From positions 1 to 64,000 of the forward strand of contig MCFL01000093.1 of NCBI GenBank assembly GCA_002102555.1: DNA of 64,000 nucleotides. Direction: 5' to 3'. The position numbers and the translations under genes are program-made. The DNA is from Catenaria anguillulae PL171 (lineage: Eukaryota; Blastocladiomycota; Blastocladiomycetes; Blastocladiales; Catenariaceae). How positions within the stretch are numbered: the first letter of the stretch is position 1; the number at the start of each line of letters is the position of its first letter. This document shows positions 11,525 through 21,552 of this stretch, in pieces. The notes under the pieces were generated by a model. It saw only the letters and a list, made by a program, of their open reading frames with translations, made no database searches and was not told the origin of the DNA.

Positions 11525-13260
11525 ATGCAAATGAATGCGCTCAAGTCCATCATGTCATTCACCTCCCTCCGTTCTCTGGCTGTCCCTTCTGCATCGGCAG
11601 CACTCCGGCGGTCCTTGACGATTAGGCCATCGTCATCGCTCGCCCGCAATCCGCCAAGTGCCATCCCACTTGCTCGCCATTCCCTTATTGGCTCGCCGCT
11701 CTCAGCATCAGTCCCGCTGGGCCACCGATGGATCCACGCTGGCTCCTTGCAGCTCGCCTCGTCCTCATCCTCAAAGCGTGACGAACATGCACCTCCCTCA
11801 GCTGCCGCTAGTGCCACGACCGCAGCCGGTGTCGTCATGGGCCCGCCCGTCACCAAAAAGAAAAAGGCCAGCGTGCGCCGTGCGGGCTCGGGCGCCGCCT
11901 CGCACATCACCATGGATGACGAGCACGTCCCGAGCTTGGACTCGATCGCATCCGTATGAATTTTGTCCGCAAACTCTGCACACAAAACTCTATTCACTCA
12001 CGTAAATTCCTCAAACAAACACACAAACACACAGAACACACAAATCGTGGCCTTTTCCACCGCCCAAGAATACTCGCTCCCGTCGCTCCTGTCGGTCCTT
12101 GACCGCGCTCCCGGGTACACGCTGCTGCCCACACTTGCCGCCGACGTGCTGCACATTCGCGATGACGTGGCACACGACGTGCATGCATCAGGCGAGCTGT
12201 TTGTGTTTGCCGACGGCTCGTTTGTTGCCTGGGGCACCAATGCGCAGGAAATCGGCAGCAGGTTTCTCGCAGGCGTGCTGAAAAAGGCCCCGGGGAGGGC
12301 GCCCAGTGGCGAAAAGATGCCGCCGATTGAGGTGATGCCGAGCGCGGCGGTCGAGATGGAGGAAATGGAGTACATTGAGGATGCAAACGAGTATGTGCTC
12401 TCAATCATTTGCCGACGCTTGGGTGGACATACGGTTCATGGAAGGCTGACAATGGCCCATCAATTAGGACTACGGGTCTGACGGGCGACCTAATCATCAT
12501 TGGCTCGCACCCACCTCCGCAACTCTCGAAACTCGCCTTTTCGCACGGCCTGTCACGCTCGGCGAAAATTGCCGTGCTTGAATCCCTCCTGGACCGCTAC
12601 CTCAACTCGACACGGCATATCCCACACGTGTTGGCCCAAGGCCACGCGCTCGCCATGTCACGCACACAAATCCTGCAAAAGATTGGCGAACTCCTCTCGG
12701 TGCGTGCGCTGCTCAACCTCTCCGGATCACCACACGGGTCAGGCGAGAGTTTGTTGGATACGCCCGAGTTTTACTGGAGCAAGCCCCAACTCGAAGAGTA
12801 TTACACCAAGGTGACTCGGTGGTTGGATGTCAAGCCGCGCATCTCCCTGTTGAATCAAAAGCTGGATTATGCGGGCGAGTTTGCCAATGTGCTCCGCGGG
12901 CATTTGAGCGAGCAGCATTCGTTGAAGTTGGAGTGGTTCATCATCATTCTCGTACGCCCCCCCCCCCTTTTCATTCCTTTCCTTCATTATGCTGGGCTTT
13001 GGTGACTGACACTCTTGGGTGCACGTACCAAACAGATTGCAATTGAAGTCGTATTTGGATTGGTCGAATGGGCCGAAAAGCTCGGCTACGTGCATCTCAC
13101 GGGCCATGCGCATGTGGCCGAGCGCATCGACAAGACGCTGTGCGACTGCCAGCACGGCCATCATGGTCAGGACGAGTTTGGGTCGGCGGCCGCAAGCGCA
13201 CCCATGGCGTCGGACGAGGCATTGCAAGCCTCGGGTGTGGTGTCCGTCAGAAGAGCATAG
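11525..13260 (+). CDS. RMD1/RMND1-family protein (DUF155), likely mitochondrial
   Basis: Exons 11525-11953, 12035-12390, 12468-12951 and 13036-13260 join in phase (497 residues). The conserved core has the DUF155 pattern: an ADVLHIRDDV strand, ELFVFADGSFVAWG, an acidic EEMEYIEDANE segment, LAFSHGLSRSAKIAVLESLLD, and near the C-terminus the hydrophobic signature LKLEWFIIILIAIEV, which is restored exactly by splicing out the intron at 12952-13035. The N-terminus is rich in Arg, Ser and Ala with few acids, as expected for a mitochondrial presequence. Yeast RMD1 and human RMND1 belong to this family; RMND1 supports mitochondrial translation and inner-membrane organisation. A poly-C run sits just inside the last intron. 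The final residues after the hydrophobic signature are less conserved. Confidence 0.88.
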
Positions 13261-13412
13261 CCTATCTTGTCACTTGATCAAAAATAGTACTCGTAGTCAT
13301 CCCGTATATGTATAGGCATTTTCCGTCCATCTACAACGAAAACAAGGCGTCCCACTGTTCCCAAGCCACCCATTTCGTCAGTCAATGATCATTGCAAAAA
13401 TCCAAAGTATTT

Positions 13413-14769
13413 CTACGCGAACAGTATTAACCAACGTACCAACTCGTCTGTCCCCTGACCGCCTTCCCACACGGCAAACCCGCACGCTTGCCGGGCGTGA
13501 CACAAGCGCAATCGGGCACGCAAGCTGCGCCGACTCGGATACCATACCTTTGTTGCGCCCTCGTCCAGCGTCAGGACACGCTCGTACGCGTGTGCGTCCC
13601 ACGACACGTGCGCAGTGCCAGCGCCTGCACGAGATAGAGACACAAGGTCACGGCCCAGAATCGGGTCAAATGACATTGGCGTGTGCGTGGTAGGCGAATA
13701 CGTGGCGCGCATGCCGAAAAAGTGGAGGCCGATGAGGATGGTTGGCGAGCACGTGGATGACGTGGGTGGACATAAGCTGTCAACCAAGCTGGTTAATGAG
13801 TTGGGACCCAAATGGCTTGGTAGATCAATGCCATATGTACCGATTCAGGTTAAAATCGACCCAGTCCAGCGGGGCATTTGGCCCGACCTTGCCACGGTGT
13901 GACGAATAGTCATATGTCATGAGGCTCACGCCAACCTGGGATGCGGGTCCAAGCGAGGCGGCAACCGCTGGGTCGAGTCCTTTGGGGAGCTGCGGCGCGA
14001 GGGGATCGCCGGGCAGCGGCGCGGGCGGTGCGACGAGAATGAACGTGAGGTTGTGCTTGGCAAATGCCGAGGTGATGCGGTGCAGAAGCGGGCCGAGGTA
14101 GTCGAGTAGAGCTGTGACTTCAAGGACGACTGAAGAAAATCGTGGGCGGTTGTTTAGTTGACGTGATAACTCTGGAAGTTATCGCTCGAGACACACAACA
14201 CACATCCATCGTATCCGAATGCTTGACATGCCGCTATGAGCACTTGAACGAATTGCTGACCCGTGTGCCCTTGCTGGACTTGGACAAGGGCAATGTAGTC
14301 AGGTTGAGTCCAGGCATTGGCATCAAGTGTGACGCGGGGAACCACCTTGGGTCGGTGGGCTGTCGGATCCGACATTGACAAATTGCCAGAATCGGCCGAG
14401 ATGGCTGCCAGCCAGGTCAAGTTGCGGTCGGTTTGCGTAGTGACCTCGAACGACCCAGCCGCCGGTCTGTGCTAACATGCAACGCGGCAACGTGAGATCT
14501 GGCGCGCTGCAAAACTTTGGCTGATGGCGGAATCGTGAATGGGACGGAACGGACAGTGGGCGAATGGCATGCCAAGTCGGGGAGACATGTGTTAAGTTGG
14601 CGGCATGGGCAAGCGTGCGAACGTAGCCTTCGGCGTTCCATGGTGTCACGTAGACTAGAATTGGCACACGGGCACGCGAAACGGCCGAAGAGACGACGGC
14701 GGCGGTGGATGCGAGGCATCCCAGCAACACGGCGGCGGCTAGCCGATGGTGCGGATGCATTGGGTGCAT
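13413..14769 (-). CDS. CHID1-like GH18 chitinase-domain protein
   Basis: Four exons on the minus strand, 14769-14516, 14466-14204, 14129-13841 and 13776-13413, give 389 residues, close to human CHID1 (393). A signal peptide is visible (MHPMHPHHRLAAAVLLGCLA, then Ala/Val/Ser-rich). The domain runs from RVPILVYVTPWNAEGY through THVSPTW, WLAAISADS, VVPRVTLD, YDGFVLEVTALLDYLG, LTFILVAPPAPLP, VGVSLMTYDYS, GPNAPLDWV, ILIGLHFFGM and GFAVWEGGQGTDEL, each matching the CHID1/SI-CLP order. As in CHID1, the classic DxxDxDxE active-site motif is reduced: only the Glu of DGFVLE remains, so hydrolase activity is doubtful and glycan binding more likely. The donor of the first intron (49 nt) is the least certain splice. 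Its start lies 36 bp beyond the stop of the neighbouring acetyltransferase gene. Confidence 0.88.
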
Positions 14770-14805
14770 AGTGTATTGAGCAAGCAAGCAGAGGGAATTT
14801 GGACA

Positions 14806-15615
14806 TTACAATTTTGGAGAAGGCCGAGGAGTAGATTCCACAGCAGATCCGCGGTCCAATAACAAGCTCAACGGCGGCACCGTGTCCCGCTCGAAATCAA
14901 AATAGAACATGAGCGCATCGACATACTCATCCCGATTGCCATCCCCGTCACCGTCACCGTCACCAAGAGCCAGCCTGCCCACTCGCGGAATGCGCCCAAT
15001 GACTTTGAATCCACACCGTGTCCACAACTTGACGGATGCCTGATTGGACACAAACACCAGGTTGAACATGGATGCGCGGTACCCAATGGCCGGGGCAAGT
15101 CGAACAAAGGCCAACGCCATGGCCACGCCGACATTGCGCGCGCGGTGCGAGGGCGAGACAATGAACCCGCCGTTGCACACGTGGGAGCATCTCCCGGGAA
15201 AGTTTGGTTTGATGTAAAAAGTGCCGGCGACGTGTGTTTTCACGAGGTGGGCAGGCCACGAGGCAGGATCCGACTGGTCACCAGGTGCAGAGAGCGAAAG
15301 GGGTGGGTTAACGTTGCGGAGGGCGACAAAGGCATCGGCCGAGAGAAAGTAGGCTTTGAAGGCGTTGGCGTCGAGCGTGTGCTCCTGAGGGTACGTGTTG
15401 CCTTGCGTGATCTCGTGGTTGAGCAGGGCATGGAGATGGGCAAAGAGGGGCGAGGAGGCGGGCAAGGCCTGCGGGACGGGGACAATGGCGATGTTGGCGG
15501 ATTGGAATGCGGGCGCGGCATTGATGGTGGCGAGGACGTGTTGGACAGATGCATGTGCAGCGGCAGGGCTGCCACTGTCAGTGGGCCGCTGGATGGCGCC
15601 GTATGCGGATGACAT
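14806..15615 (-). CDS. GNAT-family N-acetyltransferase
   Basis: Single exon, 269 residues from the ATG at 15615; the frame stays open upstream but that part looks like leader. The N-terminal half carries EITQGNTYPQEHTL and then GTFYIKPNFPGRCSHVCNG, and the C-terminal half the GNAT core: VSPSHRARNVGVAMALAF (acetyl-CoA loop of the R-x-x-G-x-A type), YRASMFNLVFVSNQASVKLW and GFKVIGRIPRVG. This arrangement is that of fungal GNATs related to yeast Mpr1 (an azetidine-carboxylate/proline-type acetyltransferase), but the substrate is not settled. Near the C-terminus a short hexamer repeat (around 14948-14968) encodes Gly-Asp repeats, perhaps a loop expansion. It is followed on the same strand, after 36 bp, by the CHID1-like gene. 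Confidence 0.85.
   Translation of the reverse strand: MSSAYGAIQRPTDSGSPAAAHASVQHVLATINAAPAFQSANIAIVPVPQALPASSPLFAHLHALLNHEITQGNTYPQEHTLDANAFKAYFLSADAFVALRNVNPPLSLSAPGDQSDPASWPAHLVKTHVAGTFYIKPNFPGRCSHVCNGGFIVSPSHRARNVGVAMALAFVRLAPAIGYRASMFNLVFVSNQASVKLWTRCGFKVIGRIPRVGRLALGDGDGDGDGNRDEYVDALMFYFDFERDTVPPLSLLLDRGSAVESTPRPSPKL
14948..14968 (-). repeat. GTCACC hexamer repeat in acetyltransferase gene
   Basis: Three to four tandem copies of a GTCACC-like hexamer encode a Gly-Asp repeat in the acetyltransferase. A typical slippage-prone short repeat. Confidence 0.6.
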
Positions 15616-16216
15616 GTTGAAGTTGATGTTCAGATATTCATATGGCGATCTGTATCGATATCGACGGTGTCTGTGGTCTGTGCATAAAAGAAAACGAAAT
15701 GGAGTTTCATACTGTATACATGAGAGGGGCAATGATGTATGTACGAATGATGATCTGTGCGTGATCACTTGAAGTTGGACGAGGTAGGAATTTGTCAATG
15801 GTGATCACCCTATCCGAGGAAGGCGAAGGCGCACCACTTGACAGGGCCGCCGATCGTACTATGTACGTAGGTAGGTATCCCTGGTGTCTGGTGTGGTGTG
15901 AGGAAATGAAGAAACGCAGACGACTGACGACTGCAACCAATCGAATCGCATGCTCACATGGACAGGAGAGGTAAACAAGTATGGAAATACATGTGCGGCC
16001 TGCCTACACATGTGAGAGGACCGCGTGCATTCGCCGATTCCCACTCCGAATCTGATCCGCCGTCTGCCTGCCCCCGCCCCCCAACAAGATCAAGATCGCT
16101 GCCGGCGCTTCAAGACCCATTGCCATTGTGACCCGCCGCGCTGCGCTGCGGATTGCTGTGCCGTACCGTATCGTATCGACACACGCCCGCTGTCTCTCTC
16201 TCTCTCTCCTACTAGC
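15616..16216. other. Divergent intergenic region, acetyltransferase / Smg7-like
   Basis: No recognised gene. It serves two divergently transcribed genes. Next to the plus-strand start it ends in a CT-dinucleotide run (about 16190-16210), a common fungal promoter/leader feature. Confidence 0.4.
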
Positions 16217-19200
16217 ATGGCAGAGCCGTCGTCGTCCGAGTCGCCCCTGCATCTGCCGCCGCCTCTGCCGTCGTCCACGGCACGCACCCCAGCCCCAGTC
16301 GCGCCCGCTCTTCCGCTCTCGACCGCCCCACTTGTCCAGCTGTATCGAGGACCCGGTCAAGCTTCCTCGCCGGCGGGCCCATCTCCATCAGCACCCGCCT
16401 CCACTCTGCCCATCAGTGCAACGCAAGCACCCTTGCCCTTGCCGCGCCCTCGAAACCAAACTCAAACTCATCCTTCACCCATCCGCCATCACCACCCCGC
16501 CCAACAACACAACCAACTTCAGCATCCGCGCTCATCGCCCAACCGAGTCAATCCCGCTGCCAATGGCAATGCGCCACCCCGAACCAGCCACAACAAGCCG
16601 TCCCGTCAGGGCTCTGGCCAGGGCCAAGGTCACGGCCACGGCCACGGCCCCGGCAGCAGCTCTGGAAGTGCTCGCAACATGAACCGGAGCGGCAGCAGCA
16701 ACCGCTCAACCCCCAACCGATCCCGTTCCCGAGGATCGAGCCACGAGGCCACCAACCGTGCGCTTTCTTCCACTCGCACACCTGCTATCCATTCCACTTC
16801 ACCCCAGCAGCACTCGCAAATCCATCCCCGTGAATCCGTCCTGTCCGAGCACCGCCGCGCCGTCAACCGCGGTGACTTATTTTCACCTCGGGTTGCATTG
16901 TTACGTCAAGAGTATGTGTCAGACTAACGTCAGGGTGATCCTCTGGAGCGTCCACTCACTCACTCACACGCAACACACCAATTCCATTTCAATCATTTCT
17001 GTGTTTAGAATCATCATGCACCACGTCACTTCCATCCTTTCCAACCCGCACCACGGCCTCGCCTCGGACCTCGAACACTTGTGGCGCCACGCAATGTACT
17101 GCGTCGTTGATGCCTATCGCAAGCAGACGCGCGTGACCGCCAAGGCCGGTTCTCGTAACGGACCTACCAACCCGCGGCCGACGCCACACGAACCACACCT
17201 GTTTGACTCGTTTGTCTCGCAATCCATGGGCGTCCTGCATCACTTGATCTCGCAACTCACGGCCCGCTACGCACTCCCACCGGCCATCTTTGACTTGCAC
17301 CACGTCCACTCGCCGCTCGCGTGCCCGGCGCTCCTCTCCTCCACCGCCCACCGCCCGCCGAGTTCCGACCCGAGCGGCACGTCCACTGCAGCCGCGCTGC
17401 TCGTCTTCCGCTCGCTCATCTACCTGGGCGACCTCGCACGGTATCGCGACCAGGCGACATTGGTCTCGCTCACACCTCCAACCTCGACCCACGCTCCATC
17501 GGTTCATTACTACCAGCGCGCACACACCATCGTGCCGGACAATGGCAACCCGAACAACCAGTTGGCCATTGTGGCGCTCTCGTCGGGCAAGCACGTGGCC
17601 GCACTCGACATGTACCTGCGCGCATTGCTCGCACGTGTTGCGTTTCCAACAGCACGCGGCAACTTGGCGTTAGCGGCATTGGCCATTGGCAAACATGCGT
17701 CGGACTCGGCCGACTCCCTGCACGAGCATGCGTGTGTTGTCGCAGTGAAACCCGTGGCATTGATGCTGCTGGGGCGCGTGCGCGATGTGGATCTCGACAC
17801 GGGTCATGTGAGCGCATGGGCACGGCGGGCGGTGCAGGACCAAGACGCTGCGACCTTGACCACGCTTGTCTTGGGAATGCGGGGTGTGCATGCGATTGGC
17901 ATTGTGGCGCGCGACGAGGCCAAGGTGGCGCCACAAGAGGCGGCCGCCAAAATGGACGCGGCAGGGCAGGTCGCCAGTGTGTACTTGAATGCACTGGTGG
18001 CGGCCATGGCCGAGGCTGGCAAGCAGGCGGTTGGTTCGATTGGAAATGGCGAGCACGAGCAAGTTGTTGATCGCGTGTTGCCCGCGCTGCGCATGGCGCT
18101 TATTTGGGACATGTCTGCGAGGGACCAACCCGATGACATCAAGTGGCCAGCAGCTCTAGTTGACCTCATGCACGCCATTGAGGGTTCTTCGCTCGTCGCG
18201 TCCATGCTGGGCATCGAGTCGCCTACCGGCCCATCATCCTCGGCGGTCGCTGACATGCTAGCCGTAATTCCGCCCGTGGCTCTCCCAGAAGACCTCGACG
18301 AGCTCGTTGGACTTGTCCCGTTTGCGGCACATCTGGCTGCTGTGTTGCCCGAGCTTGACGAGTCGCCACCGCTTGGGAACATGGGGTTCCGGTCGCTCGA
18401 TGCCATTGTGGCGTTGCAGGCAAAGTTGGCCGCGGCAAAGGGGTTGCAGGCAGATGTGGTGAGGGCGGGAAGGATGATGGCCGTCTGGCAGGCGATTTCG
18501 GCAAAGATGCGCCAGGCGGACCTTGAGGCGTCACCATTGGCTGGTGAAACCAAGGGGTCGCGAAACAGTTCACCCACACGGCCACCGATGCCGGTTCAAG
18601 CCCCGCCATCGCCATTTCCAACTACGGCCATGCGAAAAGCATCTGTTGCATCGACCCCATCGTCCATGTTGCCAATGTCACCTTATCCAGCAACCGCCGC
18701 CAAAAATGGGCAGCAGCTCCTCCAAGCGCCGACTCCGCAACAACAGGCTGCACAGCAACGACGTGGATCAGGTACGTCCAACCGCCGCAACGAGCGCGGC
18801 GGCGGTCGCGGGGTGCGAGGCGTGACAGCGCAACGTGGCATTTCCAACAATACGTCTCCCCGGCACCCGCCCGTGCGACTCGGGTCACCAGGCATTTATT
18901 ATGGATCGCCACTGGATCCTCCGCATGCTTACGCTGGCATGGTCACGCAGCCGCACTCAGCACCGGTTCACCACACGTCCCGAGGCGACTTTCTCGATGA
19001 GGACGACGAGTTTGACCCAACACCCAGGCAAGACCGATTGCCGTCCGCCATGCCTGCGCTCGTTGCCGTGGCAACGGCCGCGTCGTCCAAATCCCCGGAT
19101 ACGCGCACGGGCCAGCATCAAAGTACAAGGTCGCCTGCGCGTGACCAGCGGCAACACGAGTGGGACTCTTTGGACGACGAGTTTGACCCGACCCTCCCTG

Positions 19201-20007
19201 CGATATCGGCCTCGTTACGTGCGCTTGCCCTTGATGCCGAAGACGAGCGAGCTGCGGGCGCGTCTCAGTCGCCCGGGCGCAACACTGACGACGTGAGCGC
19301 CTATTTTTCGACATCATTCAACGGATCGGGTTCGTTCGGCACGGGTCCGTGGGGGCCGACATCACCCGCGGCTGCCGTAGGCGCATGGCCCATGTCGCCG
19401 CCCGGTAACAGTGCCTATGGAGTGCATTCGCCCCACCAGTACGAGACGTTTGTGGATGCCGGAATACCGCCACGGTCCGCGGGAACGGCAGCAGCAACAT
19501 CGGCTTATCCAAGCACATCGGCCAATCCATGGGCAAGCACGCTGCAGTACCAGCAACACCCGCAGTCCTTGACGTCACCAACCGCATCTGCCCCGCCCAC
19601 GGCGGCATCCATTCTTTCGCTTAACGCCGCCACGACGGCTTCCGACACGCCATATTTCGACGTGCCGTCACCTCTCCCCACGCCATTTGCAGACACCAAG
19701 CCAAGCGCCTCGACCACATCGTCGTCCCGTCGGCCGTCGCTGCTTCCGCCTCCTGGCCCATATGCCGACCAGCTATGGGCCGCGCCAACGTCGCCGCCCG
19801 TGCCAACAAACCACGCAACGTATGTGCCGCCGCCTGGGTTCGCCGCATTTGCGGGCTTGCCACCGCCCCCGTCGCGGCCCTCGCCAATGGGCACATGGGC
19901 ACCCAGTCCCTCGGCATTTCAATTGGGCGGCACGCAGTTTGAGGGCAATCCGTACTTGACTGCCACGGGTGCAGCCGGGTACGGTGCACCCGGCCTCGGT
20001 GGGATGC

Positions 20008-20038
<31 letters not shown>

Positions 20039-20108
20039 TGTTGGGTATTCGCAACTAGTGCACATGATTCAAATGGGTAATGGTGCCGGGGCCAGCAAAT
20101 CGGGTTAG
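16217..20108 (+). CDS. Smg7/Est1-like protein (14-3-3-like TPR domain)
   Basis: Exons 16217-16911 and 17009-20108 join in phase (1264 residues). The first 230 residues are low complexity (Pro, Ser, Gln, His, then a Ser/Asn/Arg segment). From about residue 225 the Est1/SMG5/SMG6/SMG7 N-terminal fold begins: LWRHAMYCVVDAYRK, then FRSLIYLGDLARYRDQ, YYQRAHTIVPDNGNPNNQLA and ALDMYLRALLARVAFPTARGNL. These are the family's conserved LGDLxRY, P-x-x-G-x-P-x-N-Q and YxRxL...PFxxAxxNL motifs. This domain binds phospho-UPF1 in nonsense-mediated decay, or supports telomerase in the Est1 branch. The C-terminal 600 residues are disordered, rich in Ser/Pro, and carry two DDEFDPT motifs and a Gln8 tract. No PIN domain is visible, so SMG7 is the closest match rather than SMG6. 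Confidence 0.8.
20013..20036 (+). repeat. (CAG)8 trinucleotide repeat encoding poly-Gln
   Basis: Eight uninterrupted CAG codons near the C-terminus of the Smg7-like protein encode Gln8. A candidate length-polymorphic site. Confidence 0.9.
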
Positions 20109-20504
20109 CTCTGTGTGAGTGTATCTTGTCTCTCGTCAAGCGGCAAGTATATGGTTGGCACATTCGGTCATCCAAGCGGCCGTCTTCTTCATTCAACCTC
20201 GTCCGGATCATTTTTTTCATTCAGAGCCAAGTGCGTCTCTGTCCAACCCGCCAACACATGCGAGCAAGCGAGTCACCGAGTGGGCAATTTGAGGCCCAAC
20301 GGTGGCGGTTTTCAGTCTTTCTTGTGCAACCCATTCTCTTGTCCAGAGTCGTTTGATTGAGAGGGGAAAACATGTGGAATCGAAACATGATTGTGTGGAC
20401 AATGTGGAATAATATTTACAAATTGACATTGACTGGCTCGATCTGCGGCTTTGCCTTGCCTCCACCTCTGGCGGCGCCCCTTGCCAAGAGACGTTTTCGT
20501 TCAG
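20109..20504. other. Convergent intergenic region
   Basis: No recognised gene; it holds the 3' flanks of the Smg7-like gene and of the IF1-like gene on the other strand. Around 20370-20430 it is AT-richer. Confidence 0.4.
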
Positions 20505-20765
20505 TTAGCGGCCGCCGTTGCCTTGAGTTTGTGACTGTTGCTGCTGCTGTTGCTGTGCAAGCTTGGCGAGCTTTTCCGCATTCTGTTTCCACGCCCGCAA
20601 CAGACCGTCAGCGTCGCCCGCGGCAAAAGTCAGCGACGAGGAAGGGGAGAGACGGACCTGGCGGCGGAAGTAATCGTCTTCCAGGGCTTGGCCGCGTCGG
20701 GCAAAGGCAGAGTTGTGGTCGGCGCCGACCGCGCCGCTAGTTGCAGAGGTTGATGAAGAGTTCAT
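20505..20765 (-). CDS. IF1-like mitochondrial ATPase inhibitor
   Basis: Exons 20765-20658 and 20582-20505 give 61 residues after removing a 75-nt phase-0 intron (20657-20583). The join produces GAVGADHNSAFARRGQALED followed by DYFRRQNAEKLAKLAQ, which fits the inhibitor family pattern G-x-(I/V)-G...F-x-(K/R)-R-E-x-A-x-E-x-x-Y-x-R-x-x-E, although the usual RE is RG here. Members bind F1-ATPase at low pH and stop ATP hydrolysis. A Gln7 tract precedes the end. No presequence follows from this ATG. The same frame stays open upstream to an ATG at 21062, and that extension is basic (ARNLARNIRQCS), so a longer targeted form is possible. Without the splice the frame also stays open but loses the helix match. 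Confidence 0.6.
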   Translation of the reverse strand: MNSSSTSATSGAVGADHNSAFARRGQALEDDYFRRQVRLSPSSSLTFAAGDADGLLRAWKQNAEKLAKLAQQQQQQQSQTQGNGGR

Positions 20766-21552
20766 GATGTGTTGATGCTGATGCAGAAAGGCGGGTGGGA
20801 GGAGCGTTTGACTTGAAGTTGTGAGAGAGGTTGCATTGGCTTTATGACTGCTCGTGCCAAGACGTTCGCCACCTCGGTGACGTGGCCAACCTCCGTATGT
20901 CGCCGAGTTTGTGTGACAAGGTCGAAACTCAAGCGAACGGGCTGGTGTACTGGCGACCGAACACTGACGGATATTTCGAGCCAAATTGCGAGCACAGTAT
21001 GAACATTTTTCATAATGGACTTTTGAATAAGCATGCACCAACACCTCTCTGACGTCGGACATGGGGATTCCTGCACCAAACCGAACACGATCGCGGCAAG
21101 GTAGTAACCGTGATGTGATGGTGCGGACAAACGTTTGGACAGATCGAACAGAATCACGTTAGACTCCAGAAGGAGTTTACGAGCTGCTCAATCATCGCAT
21201 GAATGACATGACTCATCCCCTTGTCAGTCTGTGCAATTGCTACTCCAGGTCTATTCAGCCATACAGCCATCGACCGGCTTTCCTTTCAAGTTCGACGCAC
21301 CACTTCTACAGTCTTCACTCATAGAGTCCCCTCACTGGCGCCCCTTCCTGGTCGTAGGGATTGAGGCCGCACTCAAGATAGATAGATTGCAAGATCAAGA
21401 CAACAGATAGACGATATACGCAAACACGCCACCTACCCCAACTCGGGAGCGGGATCAATGAGTGAGCACGGTTGGTGCTTTCCGAATCGACCGCGACGTT
21501 CACCGACTCTTCATTTTCCATCCAACTTTGCAGCCATCGATTTTCAATAGCC
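20766..21552. other. Divergent intergenic region, IF1-like / phosphodiesterase
   Basis: Apart from a possible 5' extension of the IF1-like gene (to 21062, minus strand) I see no gene. It should hold both promoters. Confidence 0.4.
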
